A stretch of 56,169 nt of DNA from positions 1 to 56,169 of the forward strand of contig JAUXIK010000014.1 in NCBI GenBank assembly GCA_030620995.1. The letters run 5' to 3'. Source of the DNA: Candidatus Aegiribacteria sp. (GTDB lineage: Bacteria > Fermentibacterota > Fermentibacteria > Fermentibacterales > JCC-6). The notes under the pieces were generated by a model. That model was not told where the DNA came from. It saw only the letters and a list, made by a program, of their open reading frames with translations, and made no database searches. Shown here piece by piece: positions 52,981 to 56,169 of this stretch; position 1 is the first letter of the stretch; each line of letters opens with the position of its first letter. A program made the translations under genes and the position numbers.

Positions 52981-53612
52981 TTCTTTCTAATCTAATCATA
53001 GACAGCATTCTGACAGGACCTATTGATGTAAACTGTTACATTATCGGTTGTCCGGTATCCGGCGCCGCTGCTGTAATTGATCCGGGCGGGCATGGAGAGA
53101 GGATACTGGAAAGGCTCGAATACAATAATCTGACCCCTGCTGTTATTATCAATACTCATGGGCATTTCGATCATGTTGGAGGGAATGCTTACCTGATGCG
53201 GAAAACTGACGCAGATCTTCTTATTCATGCTTCCGGATTACCATTTCTTCAGAGAGCTCGGGAACATGCCGACATGTGGGGTATGGAATTTGAGGATTCT
53301 CCTGAACCAACGCGCCTGCTAAAAGGTGGTGAGATTCTGGCAGTTGGTGACCTGAAACTTGAAATCATTCATACACCGGGTCATTCACCTGGAGGAATAA
53401 GCATTTATTTACCAGGGCATGTCTTTACCGGTGACGCGTTATTTGAGGGATCCATCGGCAGAACTGATCTTCCCGGAGGTAACCTTGAAGAGCTTATATC
53501 CTCGATCAGAGAGAAACTTCTTGTTCTTCCGGGGGAGACCGTTGTGCATCCCGGACACGGCCCTGAAACGACGATTGAGAATGAGAAAAGATACAATTTG
53601 TTCCTGCGTTAG
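52977..53612 (+). CDS. MBL-fold metallohydrolase (glyoxalase II-like)
   Basis: A 211-residue metallo-beta-lactamase-fold protein with the zinc motif THGHFDHVGG (about 61-70), HTPGHSPGG (about 132-140), FTGDALFEGSIGRTD and a final HPGHGPETT. This layout is that of small glyoxalase II-like hydrolases, which often cleave thioesters such as S-lactoylglutathione; glutathione use here is unproven. GAGG precedes the ATG. It converges with the DUF2259-like gene, stops overlapping by four bases. Confidence 0.9.
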   Translation: MILSNLIIDSILTGPIDVNCYIIGCPVSGAAAVIDPGGHGERILERLEYNNLTPAVIINTHGHFDHVGGNAYLMRKTDADLLIHASGLPFLQRAREHADMWGMEFEDSPEPTRLLKGGEILAVGDLKLEIIHTPGHSPGGISIYLPGHVFTGDALFEGSIGRTDLPGGNLEELISSIREKLLVLPGETVVHPGHGPETTIENEKRYNLFLR

Positions 53613-54355
53613 TGAAGCACTCCGGTAATCATTCTGAATCTGCTGTCAGCGCCTTCGAAACCGGGTTCAACAGTGTTCAGGATAATTGCTGTAAGACTGT
53701 CTCTTACAACATATACATCTCTTATTCTGTAGTCCGATACATATTCGTATCCCGGTTCGGGAGAATAATCCTTCTGAAACATAAGTGTATCACCGGATTG
53801 TGCAGTAATCAGTATTTCAAGGAGAACCGGACAGTCGAACATCGTCAGCCACTCCGGTGGGGATTCAGGCATTTCCGGATAATGCCGGAGTTGAAGAACG
53901 TATTCGGGCCCCATGTATGAAAATGTTCCCAGCCATGTTACAAATGATACTCTGTCCGGCACGGCGTCCCTGTCCGTCAGCGGATGATGAATACAGTGTA
54001 CGCCAGTGTTTCCGGGGGAAATTCCAAGACTGTCAAGAAGAGTCTGTGACAATTCATGAATTGAGTCTCTGGCCGGATTATCGGAATTCAGAAAAACCTT
54101 ATCCATACCATCCACATACAGCATTTCCTCTGACCAGAGGATTCTGTATCTGCGAATTACGCTGTCAGCAGGTACCGATTTGATAATAAGCTCAGCGCCG
54201 GGAGCGCCGCTTCCATCTGATATCCAACGCTGTTCCATCGCGGCGAACATTCCGTCGTCAGAAAACCCCAGGAATTCAACTGATGCAAGGTGTGCTGCTC
54301 CTGACATTCCGGTAGTGAAGAACAGTATCAGAAAACAGAATGGACTGTATTTCAT
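53609..54355 (-). CDS. DUF2259-like secreted protein
   Basis: A 248-residue protein with an N-terminal signal peptide (about 1-20). After it, VEFLGFSDDGMFAAMEQ and ISDGSGAPGAELIIKSV match the pattern of DUF2259 'predicted secreted proteins' (GFSpDG...DGSGfPyA). The remainder is beta-rich without catalytic motifs. The role is unknown. ATG at 54355 has a strong GGAGG upstream on the minus strand. It stands alone. Confidence 0.65.
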   Translation of the reverse strand: MKYSPFCFLILFFTTGMSGAAHLASVEFLGFSDDGMFAAMEQRWISDGSGAPGAELIIKSVPADSVIRRYRILWSEEMLYVDGMDKVFLNSDNPARDSIHELSQTLLDSLGISPGNTGVHCIHHPLTDRDAVPDRVSFVTWLGTFSYMGPEYVLQLRHYPEMPESPPEWLTMFDCPVLLEILITAQSGDTLMFQKDYSPEPGYEYVSDYRIRDVYVVRDSLTAIILNTVEPGFEGADSRFRMITGVLH

Positions 54356-54511
54356 TTCAACCTCCGTTTATTCTTTTCCGAATATTGTAAGTTTATTAAT
54401 GAAAAGCTGCTTTCCGGTCAAGCGATAGGTGGCCTTTGATATTTTCATATTTTCGAATAGTGTAATACTAAAGGAAACTCGGAATTCTGCCGGACTATTG
54501 AAAGGAATCCC

Positions 54512-55921
54512 GTGAATAACAAAGCTGCTGTTTCTGGAAATGGTTTACTGGAAACGATCAATCCCTGCACCGGAGAGATAATAGAATCATGGCGTGAACA
54601 TACAGCCATCGAGATTGAAAATATCATCAGTAATACTCACAGTGCATTCCTGGACTGGAAGAAAACCTCTCTTCAGAATCGTGCTGATGCGCTCTTTCGT
54701 CTGGCAGAACTGCTTGAATCGAGAAAAACTGACCTGGCCGGGCTCATGGCGTTAGAAATGGGGAAACCTCTTGCTCAGGGGGTATCAGAAGCTGAAAAAT
54801 GTGCTTGGGTCTGCAGATACTACGCGGAAAATGGAGCAGAATTCCTGAAAAATGAGATTATCAAAACCAGTGCCGGTCTGAGTTATATCTGCTATCAGCC
54901 TCTTGGAGCAATATTTGCAGTAATGCCCTGGAATTTTCCATTCTGGCAGTTATTCAGATTCGCGGCTCCGGCTGTTATGGCGGGCAATGCGTTTATTCTG
55001 AAACATTCACCGAACGTCACCGGATGCGCTTTGATGATTAAGACGCTGTTTCAGGACGCGGGTTTTCCTCCTGGCCTTACCGGGGTTCTGCTTATCTCTG
55101 AGGAGCGTGTACCTGAAGTATCTGCAGGAGTTATTGCTGACTACAGAATTAAAGCTGTTACTCTCACCGGAAGCGTTCAGGCTGGAAGAGCTGTTGCGTC
55201 GGTTGCCGGGGCAGAGGTCAAAAAGTGCGTACTTGAGCTGGGCGGGAGTGATCCGGCAATTATTCTGGAGGACGCTGATCTGATTCACGCGGCTCGGATC
55301 TCCGCATTTTCCAGGCTGATAAACGCCGGACAGAACTGCATAGCCTCGAAAAGATTCATAGTTGTTGAAAGCGTTTACAATGAATTCATAAAGCTTCTGG
55401 TGAAGGAAATGACTTCCGGGAGGATGGGAAATCCTCTGGATGAAGAGATATCTCTTGGACCGCTGGCAAGATATGATCTCAGAGATCAGCTTCATCAGCA
55501 GGTGATAGAGAGTATTGCAAAGGGTGCTGAAGTACTGGCTGGAGGAGATATCCCCGAGATGCAGGGAGCTTTCTACCCGCCTACAGTCCTGGGAAACTGC
55601 CGAAAAGGTATGCCTGTTTTCGATGAGGAGACCTTTGGCCCCGTTGCGGCTGTCTGCTCCGTGAAGGATGAAAAGGAAGCGATTGAAATCGCAGACAGTT
55701 CACCTTTCGGGTTGGGCGCATCCGTGTTCACTGAGAATCCTGCGAGAGGAGAGAGAATTGCGTTGAAGCTTAAAGCTGGAGCCTGCTTTGTTAATGCATT
55801 CGTTCGATCAGACCCGAGACTTCCGTTCGGAGGGATTGGTTTATCAGGATTCGGGCGGGAATTGTCTCGAAATGGGATGCTGGAGTTCATGAACTGTAAA
55901 ACAATTTACATTGATAGTTGA
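54512..55921 (+). CDS. Aldehyde dehydrogenase, succinate-semialdehyde (Sad/YneI) type
   Basis: A 469-residue NAD(P)-dependent aldehyde dehydrogenase. Conserved elements are MPWNFPFWQ (near 139-147), the cofactor-site LTGSVQAGRAVA, the general-base Glu in LELGGSDPAI, the nucleophile Cys in NAGQNCIASKRF, and EETFGPVAAV. The NAGQNCIASKRFIV and PWNFPFWQ...LKHSPNV text is closest to the Sad/YneI group acting on succinate semialdehyde; substrate is inferred. The GTG start follows AAAGGA. It is followed 19 bases later by a lipoprotein gene. Confidence 0.9.
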   Translation: MNNKAAVSGNGLLETINPCTGEIIESWREHTAIEIENIISNTHSAFLDWKKTSLQNRADALFRLAELLESRKTDLAGLMALEMGKPLAQGVSEAEKCAWVCRYYAENGAEFLKNEIIKTSAGLSYICYQPLGAIFAVMPWNFPFWQLFRFAAPAVMAGNAFILKHSPNVTGCALMIKTLFQDAGFPPGLTGVLLISEERVPEVSAGVIADYRIKAVTLTGSVQAGRAVASVAGAEVKKCVLELGGSDPAIILEDADLIHAARISAFSRLINAGQNCIASKRFIVVESVYNEFIKLLVKEMTSGRMGNPLDEEISLGPLARYDLRDQLHQQVIESIAKGAEVLAGGDIPEMQGAFYPPTVLGNCRKGMPVFDEETFGPVAAVCSVKDEKEAIEIADSSPFGLGASVFTENPARGERIALKLKAGACFVNAFVRSDPRLPFGGIGLSGFGRELSRNGMLEFMNCKTIYIDS

Positions 55922-55940
55922 ACAAAGATTGGTGGATGAA

Positions 55941-56169
55941 ATGAAATTGATTCTGATTGTCGCTTCGGTTATGCTTGTGACGGGTTGCGGGACAGATAAT
56001 GGTGACGTATCGACACTTGAAGATTCAGTTGTTGAACACACCGGGAATGTACCGCTGGACACCGCAGTTGTTGACCATTCGCCTGAAGCAACTATTGACA
56101 GCACAATTCACGTGGCTGCAGGGGATGACTTCTCAAGTACGGTTGAAGCAAATCCAACAACCGGATATC
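55941..56169 (+). CDS. Partial lipoprotein with chagasin-type (I42) motif, cut by window end
   Basis: The visible 76 codons begin MKLILIVASVMLVTGCG, a lipoprotein signal with lipobox VTGC (Cys16). An acidic Ser/Thr/Val-rich linker (about 20-58) follows, then AAGDDFSSTVEANPTTGY, where the window ends. NPTTGY preceded by a hydrophobic/acidic strand is the hallmark first loop of chagasin/inhibitor I42 proteins, which block C1 cysteine proteases. It is therefore probably a membrane-anchored protease inhibitor. Shine-Dalgarno-like GGTGGA precedes the ATG. The C-terminal loops that would confirm the family lie outside. Confidence 0.7.
   Translation, partial: MKLILIVASVMLVTGCGTDNGDVSTLEDSVVEHTGNVPLDTAVVDHSPEATIDSTIHVAAGDDFSSTVEANPTTGY

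Noticed and set aside
1..56169. CRISPR array, rRNA genes, insertion sequences, prophage, defence island
   Set aside because: No regularly spaced repeats, rRNA text, transposase or phage structural genes were found; the gene content is housekeeping.

Overview
The window is almost entirely chromosomal housekeeping DNA from a Gram-negative-type bacterium. Evidence for that cell type is mreBCD, PBP2 and RodA, the lipoprotein enzymes Lgt and LspA, several predicted lipoproteins and outer-membrane beta-barrels, and a secreted CBM9/DUF5916-type protein. Proteins are full-length but diverged, base composition is close to balanced, and non-ATG starts are frequent. My inference, which I cannot test here, is an uncultivated lineage near the FCB superphylum (for example Fermentibacterota-like) or a neighbouring deep branch. 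There is no rRNA, CRISPR array, prophage or insertion sequence. One tRNA gene (Val, anticodon GAC) is present.

Layout. (1) 1-4216: a minus-strand tyrosine recombinase lacking several catalytic residues, a gene-free gap, then a membrane hybrid histidine-kinase-like protein with a degraded kinase core, translationally coupled to an MgtC-family membrane protein. (2) 4229-7565: a minus-strand SAMHD1-like HD phosphohydrolase, and divergently a PHP phosphoesterase, a small TPR-like protein and a lipoprotein. (3) 7705-24534: a shape/envelope/replication run of mreB, mreC, mreD, PBP2, rodA, lgt, comF, a polytopic membrane protein, dnaE, a predicted barrel, an M29 aminopeptidase, a Trm112-like zinc protein, a YggU-like protein and a STAND-type ATPase with TPRs. 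(4) 24619-33130: a proline-tailed membrane protein, then a reduced purine-nucleoside-phosphorylase-like protein, ileS, lspA, arcC, a PAS/GAF hybrid kinase and a frameshifted gene remnant. (5) 33206-50460: tRNA-Val, thrS, infC (AUU start), rpmI, rplT, a coiled-coil protein, zapA, rny, ymdB, ispA, dxs, nadK, recN, pgsA, smc, ftsY and an ABC ATPase, nearly all overlapping or within a few bases. (6) 50557-56169: a DUF5916-like protein, an MBL-fold hydrolase, a DUF2259-like secreted protein, an aldehyde dehydrogenase and the start of a lipoprotein ending in a chagasin-type motif.

The operons join cell-wall elongation to lipoprotein maturation and DNA replication (region 3), and translation initiation and ribosomal proteins to division (ZapA), RNA decay (RNase Y), isoprenoid precursors, phospholipid synthesis, chromosome segregation (SMC) and membrane targeting (FtsY) (region 5). 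I did not find a clear new defence or mobile system. The items most worth a second look are the pseudokinase-MgtC pair, the reduced PNP-like protein before ileS, the recombinase with an altered active site, the stand-alone STAND/TPR ATPase, the RNA structure before rny and the broken gene after the second hybrid kinase.
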